A stretch of DNA of 64,000 nucleotides, from positions 177,123-241,122 of the forward strand of contig JBBHKE010001713.1 of assembly GCA_037447655.1 (NCBI GenBank). Direction: 5' to 3'. Both the position numbers and the translations under genes were made by a program. This DNA comes from Zygnema cylindricum (lineage: Eukaryota > Streptophyta > Zygnematophyceae > Zygnematales > Zygnemataceae). The stretch's first letter is position 1; each line of letters opens with the position of its first letter. Under the pieces are notes generated by a model. The model worked only from the letters and a program-made list of their open reading frames with translations, had not been told where the DNA came from and searched no databases. Positions 34,223-45,434 of this stretch are shown here, in pieces.

Positions 34223-35150
34223 ATGATGTTAAGAGCTCTATACGAGAAAAGATTTTGGGGGATAGTGAGTGGACGAGTGGGGCGTCCATCAAGTCTTCGA
34301 GTCCCTCTAGGGTTTGGAGGAAGAAGATTAACAAGGAAAGCAGATCAATCCTCAACGGAGGACACAAAAGAAAGAGAGGTGGTGGAAAAAGCAAGGGAGA
34401 AGGAGACGACCTCACCAATAGAAACTGGTTTAGCATTCATGACACCTATTCCGAGGAACGAGGAGGATGAAACTGATACATGGGACTTTAACAATATGAT
34501 GGCAAAACACTTCATCCTCCCCCATATATCTCAAGGGCTTGCATGTCCTCATTTGCGGGTAGAAAGTACATCCAATCTTTAGATGGCTCTCATAGAGATG
34601 TACCAAAGTGGTACGATCTATTAACAATAGTTAGCTGATTAGAAAGTTATGAAGTATGTATACAAAAGGGGAAAGATGTTACATTTTTGCAATGAGCTTG
34701 CTACACTTTTTATGGAGGAAGAAAGTGCTGGAATATATTTTAGTGAAAAAGAAAAGGTTAACTGTTTACTGATGAAGTTACCCGATGAGTTCGAGAACAT
34801 AGTTAACCGTGTGCAGGACTTGTCGGACTCAGGGTGGATATGGAACTCTGTGTTAGGGATGATTCTCGTTTGGGGGAATACGATTGAGATCCAAAGGGGA
34901 GGAACGAGTGGGCAAGCCTTGGCAACTGGGACCGATTGGAGGAACAAGGATTCCCGGAAATCGGTCGAAAAAACTATAGGGGGAGGGAGTAGAAAAATCA
35001 AACTGACGAGTTCGGACAAAGGGCTCCCAAAGGTGTATGTCATTTTTGTAAGAAACCGGGGCATTATATGGCAGAGTGCACTAAGCTAACCGAGCATCAG
35101 TTAAAGGAGGGGCAGACCGGTGGAACCCCAAGAGGAAAGAAAAAGGCCCT
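34223..35150 (+). pseudogene. gag: Cop-B2 gag
   Basis: It starts MMLRALYEKRFWGIVSGRVG, as in Cop-B1 (1865). Frames 34223-34582 and 34649-35089 cover most of the protein, separated by stops. FCNELATLFMEEESAGIYF and VNCLLMKLPDEFENIVNRVQ are typical copia gag blocks. The zinc knuckle (CHFCKKPGHYMAEC in the conceptual reading) lies at about 35039-35080 in a shifted frame. Confidence 0.88.
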
Positions 35151-35640
35151 TGTGACAGAGGTAGATGAGGCGCAATCTGAGGATGAGGAGGAAGAGCTCT
35201 TATAGTATGAGGAGTTGGAGGCGAAAAACGAGGTCAAAATTCCACGAAGGCAGAAATGTGCTTACGGTGGATTGAAAGGTGAAGCAAGCTAGATTGTAGA
35301 TTCAGGTGCCTCTATGCACATGTGTAAGGATAAGCACTTGTTCACTATAATAAGAAAGATTCCCACCGTAGAGATAGAGTACGGGGATGGGAGGATAGTC
35401 ACTACTACTATTGTACGATCGGTAGATCTGAGAGTGTTAGTAGAAGGAAAGACATCTATAATAACATTCTCCGATGTATTTTTTATTCCGAAGCTGAACA
35501 AAAACCTCATCTCTTAATCTGTATTAGATGATAAGGGTTTTTTTACTAGCACTAGAAAAGGAGTCTTTACTGCTAGTTTTGAGGAAGAGGTCTATTTCAT
35601 TGCTGAGAAAGGTAGCCAAGGGATGTTTAGGCTGATTTTT
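35151..35640 (+). pseudogene. Cop-B2 aspartic protease
   Basis: The linker ending QKCAYGGLKGEAS is followed by a stop and then IVDSGASMHMCKDKHLF, with the catalytic Asp intact. FSDVFFIPKLNKNLIS closes the domain. It is close in sequence to the Cop-B1 protease. Confidence 0.88.
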
Positions 35641-35679
35641 AAGTAATGAAACGAAGAAACTTTATTATGCTGGTGTTCA

Positions 35680-36830
35680 TGATATTATGATGTGGCATAA
35701 GAGGCTTGGGCATGTGAATCTAGATAAGTTAAGAGAGATGAAAAAGATGGGAGTGGTGGAAGGGATTCAGTTCAGTGAGAGTGATGATATAAGTGATTGT
35801 AGTGGGTGTGCTCAAGGTAAAGCACACAGATTACCCTTTCCTAAAACAGCCACCTACAAGGGAGAAAAACTTCTAGATCTAGTACACACAGATATTTGGG
35901 GACCGGCTAGAGTGCCCTCACCGGGGGGGAAGAGATTTATGATGACTATAACTGATGATTGGTCTCGGTATTCCCGGGTGTATTTTTTGAAAAACAAGTC
36001 AGAAGTTGAGGATTGATTTAGACAATATAAAGCATGGAGCAAAAAACTCCATGAAACTCCAATCAAGAGATTAAGGAGTGACAATGGTGGAGAGTATACT
36101 TCTAACTAGTTTGAGGATTTTCTGAAGGAAGATGGGGTCCAACACCAATAGACAGTTCCAGGAAATCCTGAACAGAATGGGGTAGCTGAAAGGTTAAATA
36201 GAACACTAAGTGATAGTGCTAGAAGTATGTTGTCGGATAAAAAGATAGGAAAAAGGTTTCGGGCAGAAGCAATGAACTGTGCTAATTACCTCAAGAATAG
36301 AGTTCTTACTTCAGCTATAAAAGATCAAACACCTTATGAGAGATGGACAGGCTGGAAACCAGTCATATCTCACTTAAAGGTTTTCGGCAGTCAAGTATTC
36401 AGTCAAGATACTGATCGGTCCAATTGGAAGCTAGATCCTAAAGAAAAACCAGGATACTTATTAGGATATGATGAGGATGTTAAAGGATATAGAGTTTATG
36501 ATCTAAAAAGGGAAGATATAATCTTAGTAAAGCATCTAGTAGTTATTGATGAAGGAAAATCTGTGGATCCCTTCAAATATACGAAGCCAGTAAAAATCAG
36601 ATTTGAGTCAGAAAATTCCGATGACTTTGAGCTTCCTAACTATCCAGGTTTTAGAGAAGATGACATTCTTGCACGTATAAATCAGACCAAAAAGAACTCG
36701 CCTAAGGAAACTCTAGTGACAACTCTACCTAAGCGGAAGAGGTGGTGGAAACTGATTCGGAATGAAGGGAAATGGGAGAAGCCGAGATTGTTCGAAAGAA
36801 CCGACGAAAACCATCTATTCTGGCCATAGA
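35680..36830 (+). pseudogene. Cop-B2 integrase
   Basis: The zinc domain is complete here (MMWHKRLGHVNLDKL, then CSGCAQGK). The core has HTDIWGPARV, RSDNGGEYTSN and GVAERLNR, so the D, D, E set is present, interrupted by stops after SEVED and near 36108 and 36149. The C-terminal frame 36227-36829 holds TPYERWTGWKPVISHLKVFGS. Confidence 0.92.
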
Positions 36831-36839
36831 TTTTGAGGG

Positions 36840-38497
36840 AGGAAGGTGAAGTAGCAAAAGATTGCAAGAAAAACATGTTAATTACAAGGTTACAAAACTA
36901 TCTCATCAAGATAAACCTTATACTTATGGAGAGGCGATGACTTGCCCAGAAAGAAAGCGTGGAAGACAACCATCAATGAGGAGATGGCCTCAATTATGGC
37001 AGCCGATACTTGGGAGCTGGTGGATTGTCCACCTAACCGAAAACCAATTGGTTGTAATTGGGTTTTCAAATTAAAAATGAACCCAGATAACATAATAGAA
37101 TGCTACAAGGCCACATAAGTGGCAAAGGGATTTACACAAAAGGAGGGAATTGACTACGAGGAAACCTTTGCCCCGGTGGTCACATTTCCCTGCGTCCGCA
37201 TACTTCTCAGTCTGGCAGCAACGGAAGACATGGAAGTGCACCAGATAGACATCAAGAAAACCTTTTTGCATGGAGAATCGGAAGAGGAGATTTTCATGCG
37301 ACAACCCGAAGGGTTTGTGGAGGAATGAGAGGAGAGTAAGGTATGGCGTTTGATTAAATCTCTTTATGGTTTGAAGCAGGCACCTCGACACTCGAATAAG
37401 AAGCTTGATGAAATTCTTATTGGTGTGGGATATATCGCAATCAGCTTAGATCACTCAATCTATGTTTTTGAAGATGATGAAGGTGTTATATTTATTGCAA
37501 TTTATGTTGATGATATGCTTATTTTAAGTAAATGAATGGACAAATTAATAAACCGAAAACCGATCTTAAGAGGAGATTGGAAATGAAGGATAGGAGGGAA
37601 GCAAAATGTTTTTTGGGAATTCAAGTAGAAAGAGACCGAAAAAGAAAGATTATAAGATTGACTCCAAAGGAAGCAATAGGGCACATGCTTCAAAAATTGA
37701 AGATGGATAAAGCTAATAGTTGTACAACTCCAATGGAGTTAAATAAGGGAAGTGAGGGGAGTGAGGAAGAAAAAGTCATAGTCTTAGACGAGAAATCATC
37801 TCCAGAAGAACAGAAGTTCATGCAGACTATTCCTTACATGCAAGTAGTGGGAAGTCTAATCTATTTTATTAATTGTATCTGTTTGGATTTAGCTGCAGCT
37901 GTAGGAGTGATGAGTAGAAGTCTAAATGCTCCCACTAAGAGGGATTGGGGGAACAATAAAAGAGATCTTAGATATTTGATTGGAACAAGGGATCTATGGT
38001 TGCATTTGGGTGGGGAGAATACTGAGATCACTACTTGTATTTATGCTAGTTATGGTGATGCTGCGATAAGGAGATGACTTTCTGGATATGTATTATATGT
38101 GGGTGATGTGGCTTGCAGTTGGAGTAGCAAACACCAAAAGGTTATAACTCGGTCCTCTATGGAGGCTGAGTATATGGTCTCTTGCTTTGCTGTAAAAGAA
38201 TTGATGTGGGTCAAGTCTTTGCTTGGTGAGCTTGGTCACCTTGAGAGTGGTGTGCAAATTTTTTTTTGTAATAATCAGGCAGCAATCGCTATTTCTGCCA
38301 ATCCTAAACATAATTTTAAATTGAAACACATGGACATTAGACTTAGCTTTGTTACTGAGAAAGTAGAAAATAAAATAATCAGTTTAGAGTACCGACCAGA
38401 TAGCGAGATGGTAGTTGATATGATGACCAAACTTGTGCCTTCCCCTAAGCTAATTTTTTGCAGGGAGAAGTGTGGTTTAAAATTAAAAATTGACTAG
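36840..38497 (+). pseudogene. Cop-B2 RT and RNase H
   Basis: RT pieces include KEGIDYEETFAPVVTFPCVRILLSL, QIDIKKTFLHGESEEEIFM and SLYGLKQAPRH, with YVDD intact at about 37506-37517. RNase H includes VVGSLIYFINC, CSWSSKHQKVITRSSMEAEYM and the full end DMMTKLVPSPKLIFCREKCGL. It terminates 16 bp before the polypurine tract. There are stops at several points. Confidence 0.92.
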
Positions 38498-38510
38498 AAA
38501 ATAAAGGGAG

Positions 38511-39578
38511 TGTAGAAATTGATGGTTATTTTTTAAGTATTTTCTAGGTCTAAATTAAAATATAGAAAGAAGTCGAGGCAGTCTATCGCTAACTTCTCTC
38601 TCCAACTCTCACACTTGTCGCAGTCATTGGGAATTTGGAGTGGAAGCTAGAGCCATGGCTGCATAGGCTATCCAGAGGTTTACGGGAAATAGATTAGTTT
38701 ATATATACCTATAAAATTATTTACTAAAAGGGTAGATGTCGGAACCAGGATTTGCCCCTGGTACCTACGGTATGATAGATAGCCGGTAGCCGGTAGTCAC
38801 AACCGTTAAGTCTAGGACTAATGTTATATGATATAGGTTTTGATATTTATTCAAATAATATTACGTAGGATAATTCATTTAACTGCAACAGTTTACGGGA
38901 TACATAGTTCTTGTTATGTAAAAGTACGGATTACGTTATGTATAAGAAACTAGTACCGCTCATTTATTTCTTTAACAAAACAAATACCGCGCATGTATTT
39001 ATGACGGCTATGATTGAAATTTGCATTTAATAGTACGGCCGGGAAGAAAGCCGAGATCGCGGAAGAGAATCTCGGCGGTTTGTGGTCATCGCCACATCAG
39101 ATGACACGTGGCAAAATTACATTGGATCGCGGCATCCACGGGGATTACGAGACTGAACTCGGATATGACATATGTTGACTTTTAGGCCATGTCGTACAAT
39201 ATTCCGTGCACAAAGTACACCGACAACTGTACTTTTGTATACGAAGGTGTAATATGATTGGTTCCGTACATTAGTAATTAGAGTTTGTGAGAGAGATAGG
39301 ACTTAGAAAAAATTGGTAGATAGGACCCTCTCTCCCACAAAGCTTCTGTACAAAAGGTCAACTTTGACCCTCCATAACTTACTTCTCAAGGGAGCACATC
39401 CACAATTTTTTTTGCTATCGACTCATTGGAGTCTTGCCTTCATAAGGGTGAAGGTGGTTAGAGTTTTTATTTTTCAGGGTGGCAATTATTCTTGTTGAAA
39501 CACAAAGGGGTCAGGGTTATCCTAGAGGCTTCTTGGAAGCTGTCCACTCTGAGGACTTATGGAGGTCTCAAAGTTTCA
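38511..39578 (+). repeat. 3' LTR of Cop-B2
   Basis: It follows the polypurine tract ATAAAGGGAG (38501-38510). It aligns with 33093-34159 end to end and ends AAGTTTCA before CCTCC. It has the same promoter repeat, GGTCAACTTTGACC, at 39356-39369. Confidence 0.96.
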
Positions 39579-39583
39579 CCTCC

Positions 39584-40830
39584 TTTGTGGACTAAGCAAT
39601 CACCTTTTGTTGCTTGCTGCTCCAAAATCAAGCCCCATACCCAACATACAACACATACCCAGATGTACACCTCCCTTGGAGGATCCCCATAATTGGCATC
39701 ACTCTAAGTGGTAATGTCAATGTTTTCCTCTCTGAAATGCAACCATAGATCTCTCGTTCCTATTAAGTATTGCATGACCCTTTTGGCCGCTTCCCAATAT
39801 TTCATCCTAAGATCATTAGACTCGTACTTAATACCCCCACAGTTGCTGTTATATCATGAACGAGTACAGTTCATAAACAGATCAAACTACCGACAACTTG
39901 TCTGTACGGAATAGTTTCGATGAACTTGCTTTCCTCAGATCCTAACTCATTATCCAAGATCAAGTTTCCCTCTTATGATCTCCCTTCATTTCCCTTCTTT
40001 AAATCCATTGAAGTCGTACAACTATTTGTCTTAACCATTTGATTTTTTTTAAGCATACTTCCAATTTCTTCCTTTTTAGTTAGTCTAATTGTTTTCTTCT
40101 CTCTATCTTTCTCCATTTGAATTCTAAAAATATACTTTGCCACCCCCAAGTCTTTCATTTCAAATTTATTTTTCAGATCATTTTTCAATCTATCATTTTT
40201 CTCCATTGATTTACTCAAAAAAAACAAATCATCAACATAAATGGCAATGAAAATTTTACCTTACTCATCCTCAAATAGATTGATGGAATTATTTGTATTG
40301 ATTCGAATATATCCCAAACTCGTTAAAAACTCGTCCAGCTTCTTGTTCCATTGGCGTGGAGATTGTTTTAGTCCATAAAGAGACTTTATCAATCTGCACA
40401 CCTTACTTTCTTCTCTTTTTTCCACAAATCCTTCCGGTTGTCGCATGAAGATCTCTTCTTCTAATTCTCCGTGTAAGAAAGTGGTTTTGATGTCCATCTG
40501 GTGCACTTCCATGTCTTTTGCTACCACTAGACTAAGAAATATTCAGACGTAGGGAAATCTAACAACTAAAGCAAAGGTCTCCTAATAATCGATTCCCTCC
40601 TTCTGTGTAAACTCTTTTGCCACCAATCTAGCCTTGTATCGCTCTATACTGTTATGTGGATTGAGTTTCAGCTTAAATACCCACTTAAATTCTATTGGCT
40701 TTCTGTCCGGAGGACAATCCACCAACTCCCATGTGTTTGCTTCCATAATGGAAGCCATCTTATCATTAATAACTTTCACCCATCTACTACGTTACGGACT
40801 ATTAACTGCTTCCGAGTAAATTAATGGTAT
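39584..40830 (-). pseudogene. Cop-D RT and first part of RNase H
   Basis: RT frames at 40582-40779 and 40261-40527 read WELVDCPPDRKPIEFKWVFKL, HQMDIKTTFLHGELEEEIFM and SLYGLKQSPRQWNKKLDEF. YVDD is intact (codons at 40228-40239). RNase H residues run down to 39584 (RDLWLHF, SDANYGD, SKQQKV in broken frames). It is interrupted by the Cop-B2 insertion. Confidence 0.9.
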
Positions 40831-40939
40831 GCTCAAATGTGACAGCTTAGTTACCTTGTTGTTCACTTGTCTCTCTTCAAGTCTCTTGCTGCTTCTCCTT
40901 CCTCCTTTAAACTCCGACGATAGAACGGAGGGTAATCTC

Positions 40940-41965
40940 AGATTTCTTCAAATAGCTTCATCTTCTCCCCAATCCATGGAGTCAATCTCCGAACGCTCGT
41001 CGACCATTTCTGGTTTTTCCTTGTTTTCTTCCTCGGTTTCATCCGGAAGCTGTGACTCCAAGAGAGGGTCATTCACGGTCAGATTTTTCTCTTCCTCTGC
41101 AAGGTCATGCTGAGCCAGAGTTCGGTTAGAAGAATTTGAATCTAACTCATTTTCGGATTCAATTCTAATCTTAACCAGTTTAGTGTATTTAAAGGGATCT
41201 ATGGACTTCCCTTCATCCATGACTACCAATTGTTTTACTAGAATGATGTCTTCTTTTCCGAGATCATAAACTCTATATCCCTTTACATTTTCATCATACC
41301 CAAATAGGTATCCTGTCTTTCCCCTTGCATCTAACATCCAATCAGATTTTTCTGTGTTTAGACTAAACACTTGACTTCCAAACACCTTTAAGTGTGAAAT
41401 ATTAGGTTTTCTCCCGGTACATCTCTCATAAGGTGTTTGTCCTTTTACCGCCCAGGTAAGGACTCTATTTTGAGATAGTTAGCACAATTCATAGCTTGTG
41501 CCCCAAAAAATATTTTCTTATCTTTTTATCTGACAACATACTACGGGCACTATCACTTAATGTTCGATTTAGTCTCTTAGCTACACCGTTTTGTTTTTCT
41601 GTCTTTGGGACAGTCTTTTAGTGTTGAACCCCTTCCTCTTTCAAGTAATCCTCAAACTCATTAGAAGTGTATCCCCCCCCATTATTACCCCTCACTCTCT
41701 TTATAGGTGTCTCATGAAGCTTTCCACTCCATACTTTATACTTTTCAAAATAAGCCAAAGCCTCAATTTTTCTTTTCAATAAATATATTCTAGAGTAACT
41801 AGACCATTCATCAGTGATAGTTAGCAAATTTTTCCCTCCAACTGATGGCACTTTGGCCAGTCCCAATATGTCAGTATGAACTAGATCTAAGACCTTTTCA
41901 CCCTTATATGTTGAGCTTTTTGGTAAAGGCAATCCGTGGGCCTTTCTTTGAGCACATCCACTACA
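40940..41965 (-). pseudogene. Cop-D integrase, core and C-terminal part
   Basis: The frame 41618-41932 has CSGCAQ just upstream, then HTDILGLAKVPSVGG and RGNNGGGYTSNEFEDY, where the usual RSDNGGEY is altered at the catalytic Asp. 40948-41385 covers HLKVFGSQVFSLNTEKSDW and GYDENVKGYRVYDLGKEDIIL. The N-terminal zinc part continues at 43286-43420, beyond the solo LTR-E. Confidence 0.9.
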
Positions 41966-41970
41966 ATCCT

Positions 41971-43280
41971 TGTTGTTTTTGAAAAGTTTATTTCGTGCGT
42001 ACTCGACATTTTGTGCGCACGCGACGTTTCGCGTGCGTAATATATTATCGAAAGTAATGTGGTGGTTTGAATGGATTTGCGGATTGGGGGAGTAAATGTA
42101 CGAGTAAAATTAAAGGGACGTGAGGTAGTATTTGAGTGGCGCGGATTGCGTTAAGAAATGGACGGCGGATCGCGACGCGATCCGATGTGAAGTTTACGAA
42201 ATGTACGTCGCCGGTACGTAACGTATAATTTGAACAAATGTAATTTATATGCGACAAGCGACGTGTTTGAAAAATGACGTGTACTTTATTTGCCGCATTT
42301 ATTGCAAAGGACGCGGTTGCGGTACGGAAATGATTTCGGTTGTACGATTATTATTTTAACAAGTGGACATGAATGACTAAATTATCTTCGCGACGTCGTG
42401 GGATATTTGACGACTCGCATGGATTTTGTTTGGATTTTTATGACCACGTGGCGCGACATCAAGGGTGCCGAATTAGATCGACGGACGGCGGATATAGGCC
42501 GTGGATATTTTTCAAGTAGTAGAGACGCGAAATCGCGTCAATCACACGATGTTAATTTTGGACGTCCCAGATTGTTTGACGAAATTCGAGGAGTTCCATT
42601 GAGTGACTCAGCATGACTGAGCATACGATTTTGTAAGATTGTGTGTACTTTGTAAATATTTACAACAATGGTTTGTCTTTATGTGTATTAGTTATTAGTG
42701 TAGATTTACTCTTTTTGACATACCTCGAAGTATTCGGGTTTATTAACATTAATAGAGGTAGCTAGTAGATTGCGTGCGGCTGGTATGCCTCCGTACACTC
42801 AGTAATGAGCTCGTGTATATTTGTAGGACTTGTAATTTTTTAGTCATAGGAACTTTTGGACCAAAAACTGTTTATGGTGTTTTTGGTAATTTTATCTGAG
42901 GATTACTCTCAGATCTGTTGGCAGAATTATCTAAAATTCTGCATGTGTGTTCCTCTTTATATTTTTATTATTTTCACAAATTTGCAGGCCTATTGTGTGC
43001 CTGGTCTGTGTTTTACTTCATTGTGAAGTTAGTCTGTTTTATCAAAGTTCTGGCAGACTGTTTTTCTGCAACTTTGACTAGATGATGTGATCGCTCTGTT
43101 TATTATATTTGTCTGAAAATTTGTGAGGTTATTCCAAAGCCTATATACTATCTATTGATGTAGTTTCAGCTTGTTTTGTTATTTCTGAAAAATTCTGTGT
43201 TGATTCAAAGTAGGCTGTTTTTGGGTAGTCTGTGGTGCTTCCGAGGGTGAATCCATGGCTAGAAATGGCTATGGACAACA
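41971..43280 (+). repeat. Solo LTR-E in the Cop-D integrase
   Basis: The 1310-bp unit starts TGTTGTTTTTGAAAAG and ends GGACAACA, flanked by ATCCT on both sides (41966-41970, 43281-43285). Removing it with one ATCCT restores integrase codons (TFEDCSGCAQ). Its start and many internal words match the reversed array LTRs at 47839-53977. Near its end ATGGCTAGAAATGGCTATGG would encode a gag start (MARNGYGQQ). Confidence 0.95.
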
Positions 43281-43285
43281 ATCCT

Positions 43286-43483
43286 CAAAAGTCTCATTGT
43301 CTCCAAAATGTCATTTTCTTGATTTCCTTCAATCTATCTAAATGCAAATGTCCCAATATTTTATGCCACATCATCAAATCACTTACACAGCATAGTAAAC
43401 TCCTGTCTTGCCATTACACAAATTCAGCCTAAACATTCCTTGGCTACATTTTTCAGCTGTGAAGTACACATCATTCTCATAGC
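43286..43483 (-). pseudogene. Cop-D gag-pre-integrase / zinc domain
   Basis: It reads SQGMFRL-like sequence, then LMMWHKILGHLHLDRLKEIKKM, the integrase zinc-binding start. A one-base shift and a short deletion separate it from the TFEDCSGC end across the solo LTR. Confidence 0.82.
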
Positions 43484-43738
43484 AGGTAGACAGACACCTC
43501 TCTCTAAGAGAGCTTTGTATAAATTGGCATTTTTGCCGGCTCATAACTTATCGCCTGGTTGGCCGTTTTCAGTGATTCTTTTTGCTACGGACTCAGGGGA
43601 GTCCAGGCTACTCAGGGGTGCAGTCAAATTGTCAGTTTGCCTTCTTGGGCAGAAGTGGTCGTGGCTTAAAGTGGGTTAGTTAAATACTATCTATAGGCTT
43701 CCTGTATTCTGTAGTCCAATGGAGGACACATAATTGCA
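43484..43738 (+). repeat. Partial Cop-D-type LTR, 3' part, plus orientation
   Basis: It ends GGAGGACACATAATTGCA, matching the reversed left end of the Cop-D 5' LTR (44958). It includes GGACTCAGGGGAGTCC and GTGGCTTAAAGTGGGTTA as in that LTR. The first 700 bp or so and some host protease sequence are missing, probably through a deletion. Confidence 0.75.
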
Positions 43739-44894
43739 ATCTCTACAGTGGGGATCTTTCTCATCTTGGTAAACAATGGTTTTTCTTTACATATATACAT
43801 AGAGGCTCTTGAATCAATAATACATCCTTCTTCAAGAGCTTCATACCTCCACCAAAAGCACACTTTTGCCTCATTGGAATATTCGGCTCACCTTTAACCT
43901 CTAGCTCTTCGTTGAGGAGGAGCTCTCTATCGTCCTCATCGGAATCCTCTCCGATGACTTGTGTTGCCACAAATGCCTTCTTTTTCCTTATGGCTGGTTT
44001 TCCAATCTCTTCCTCCTTTAATCTCAGCCTTGTCAGTTTAGTACACTCCGCCATGTAATGTCTCGGCTTCTTACAAAAGTGACAAAGCTCATTGGGAGGC
44101 CTCGATCCAAATCCCTCCGATTGATTACCTATTCCTCCTCCACCAAATTTTCCATAAGGTTTCTTAAAATCCTTATCCGCCCAATTAGTTATAGCAACCA
44201 ATGCCTGAAAACTCTTTCCTCCTCTCTGAATATCAATTGTGCTTTCCCGAACCAAAATCATTCCCACAACGGCGTTCCAGATCCATCGATGATTTCGTAA
44301 GTCTTGAACCTTTTTAACAATTTTTTTTCATAATCATCAGGGAGTTTCATCAACAAAGTGTTTACCTTCTCTCTCTTGGTCTTCCTTTTCTGTGCACTCT
44401 CTAATTCCATAATAACCTGGCCAAGTCATTACGAAAATCTAACATCTTTCCTCCTTTGTAAGTATAATTCCAAAACTTTTGCTCGGCCAATTGGAGCTCT
44501 TGAACTGTACCAGCTCTATAGATCTCCACCAAACTCGCCCAAAACTCCTCGGCCTTATAAATGTGAAGGTGGGGGGTTGCCAAAGCCTGAGTGAGGTGTC
44601 TTAGAATGAATTTTTGGCAGCCATGTTGGTGTCTTCCCACATTTGGGTATTGTTCTCCGCGGTTTTCACGGCCGCCGCTCTGGGTGCCGTGGCAATAGGA
44701 GTTAGAGGTGTCTCCTTCTCTTTCCCCTTTTCGGACACACTGGTGTTCCCATCATGTGCCTCCTAAGTTGGATTTGAGGTTGCTGCAGAAAACCTTATTC
44801 CACCAAACCTTGGTGAGGGTCCTTAAGGTGGACGTTTCACTTGTCTATTGACAATACCCCGGTATCGTTTCTCGCACAAAGCCTTTGTCATCAT
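43739..44894 (-). pseudogene. gag: Cop-D gag and start of protease
   Basis: Gag starts at 44894 (MMTKALCEKRYRGIVN), like the Cop-B gag start. The frame 43761-44267 covers the C-terminal half with the zinc knuckle CHFCKKPRHYMAEC and the block QKCAFGG. In the protease active site the usual DSGAS reads DSRAS (about 43799-43819), which would inactivate it. Frameshifts divide the N-terminal half. Confidence 0.88.
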
Positions 44895-44942
44895 GGCTTC
44901 CCAATAGATTAACGTAGATCTATTAGGATGGGCACCCTAGAT

Positions 44943-44957
44943 GGTGGGCTCCTAACG
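44943..44957 (-). other. Degraded primer-binding site of Cop-D
   Basis: On the minus strand it reads CGTTAGGAGCCCACC, three changes from GGTTATGGGCCCACC, at the same place next to the LTR end. Confidence 0.7.
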
Positions 44958-45434
44958 TGCAATTCTGTGTCCTCCATTCGACTACTGAATTCAGAAAGCC
45001 TCTAGGTAGTTTTTAAGTAACCCACTTTCAACCACAACCACTACTACCCAAGTAGACAAGTTAATAATCAGACTGCACCCCTATGTAGCCCAAAATCCCC
45101 TAAGTGCGTAGCACAAAAAAACCACTAAAAACGACCATTTAGCTAATAAGTTATGAGGTGGCAAAAATGCCAATTTATGCAAACTCTCATAGAGAAAGGT
45201 GGCTACTACCAAAATCTGCTAAGTCCTACTTCTCTCTCTCAACCTCTTACTATTGCAATACGATCCAATCAAATAACTGTAGAGTATAAAAAACGTAATA
45301 CGGCGGATATCTTTTCTGTACGGCCTGTGTACGAGAAGGCCATTGAGTGGACGCGTGTCCATATTTTACTCGTCCTTATGTTCCCCGCAATTATTGCGAT
45401 CAAATGTTATCTCTCCACGTGGTGCCAGGTCATG
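44958..45434 (-). repeat. 5' LTR of Cop-D, truncated
   Basis: It begins TGCAATTCTGTGTCCTCC like 31774 and can be followed for about 475 bp to CCACGTGGTGCC. A different repeat starts at 45435. Confidence 0.82.

Larger units (their letters stand above)
33093..39578 (+). mobile_element. Ty1/Copia retrotransposon Cop-B2, full length in Cop-D
   Basis: The LTRs are 1067 and 1068 bp, both beginning TGTAGAAATTGATGG and ending AAAGTTTCA. CCTCC flanks both sides (33088-33092 and 39579-39583). The internal order is primer site, gag, protease, integrase, RT, RNase H and polypurine tract. It is opposite in strand to its host. Scattered stops make it inactive, but it is the most complete Cop-B here. Confidence 0.96.
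31774..45434 (-). mobile_element. Ty1/Copia retrotransposon Cop-D, host of several insertions
   Basis: On the minus strand, the 5' LTR (right) and 3' LTR (left) enclose gag, protease, integrase, RT and RNase H. Cop-B2 (33093-39578), a solo LTR-E (41971-43280) and an LTR piece (43484-43738) interrupt it. Removing the first two with one target-site copy each reconnects RNase H and integrase sequence exactly. The 5' LTR is truncated at about 45434. The left flank is TGAAG; its partner was not found. Confidence 0.92.
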
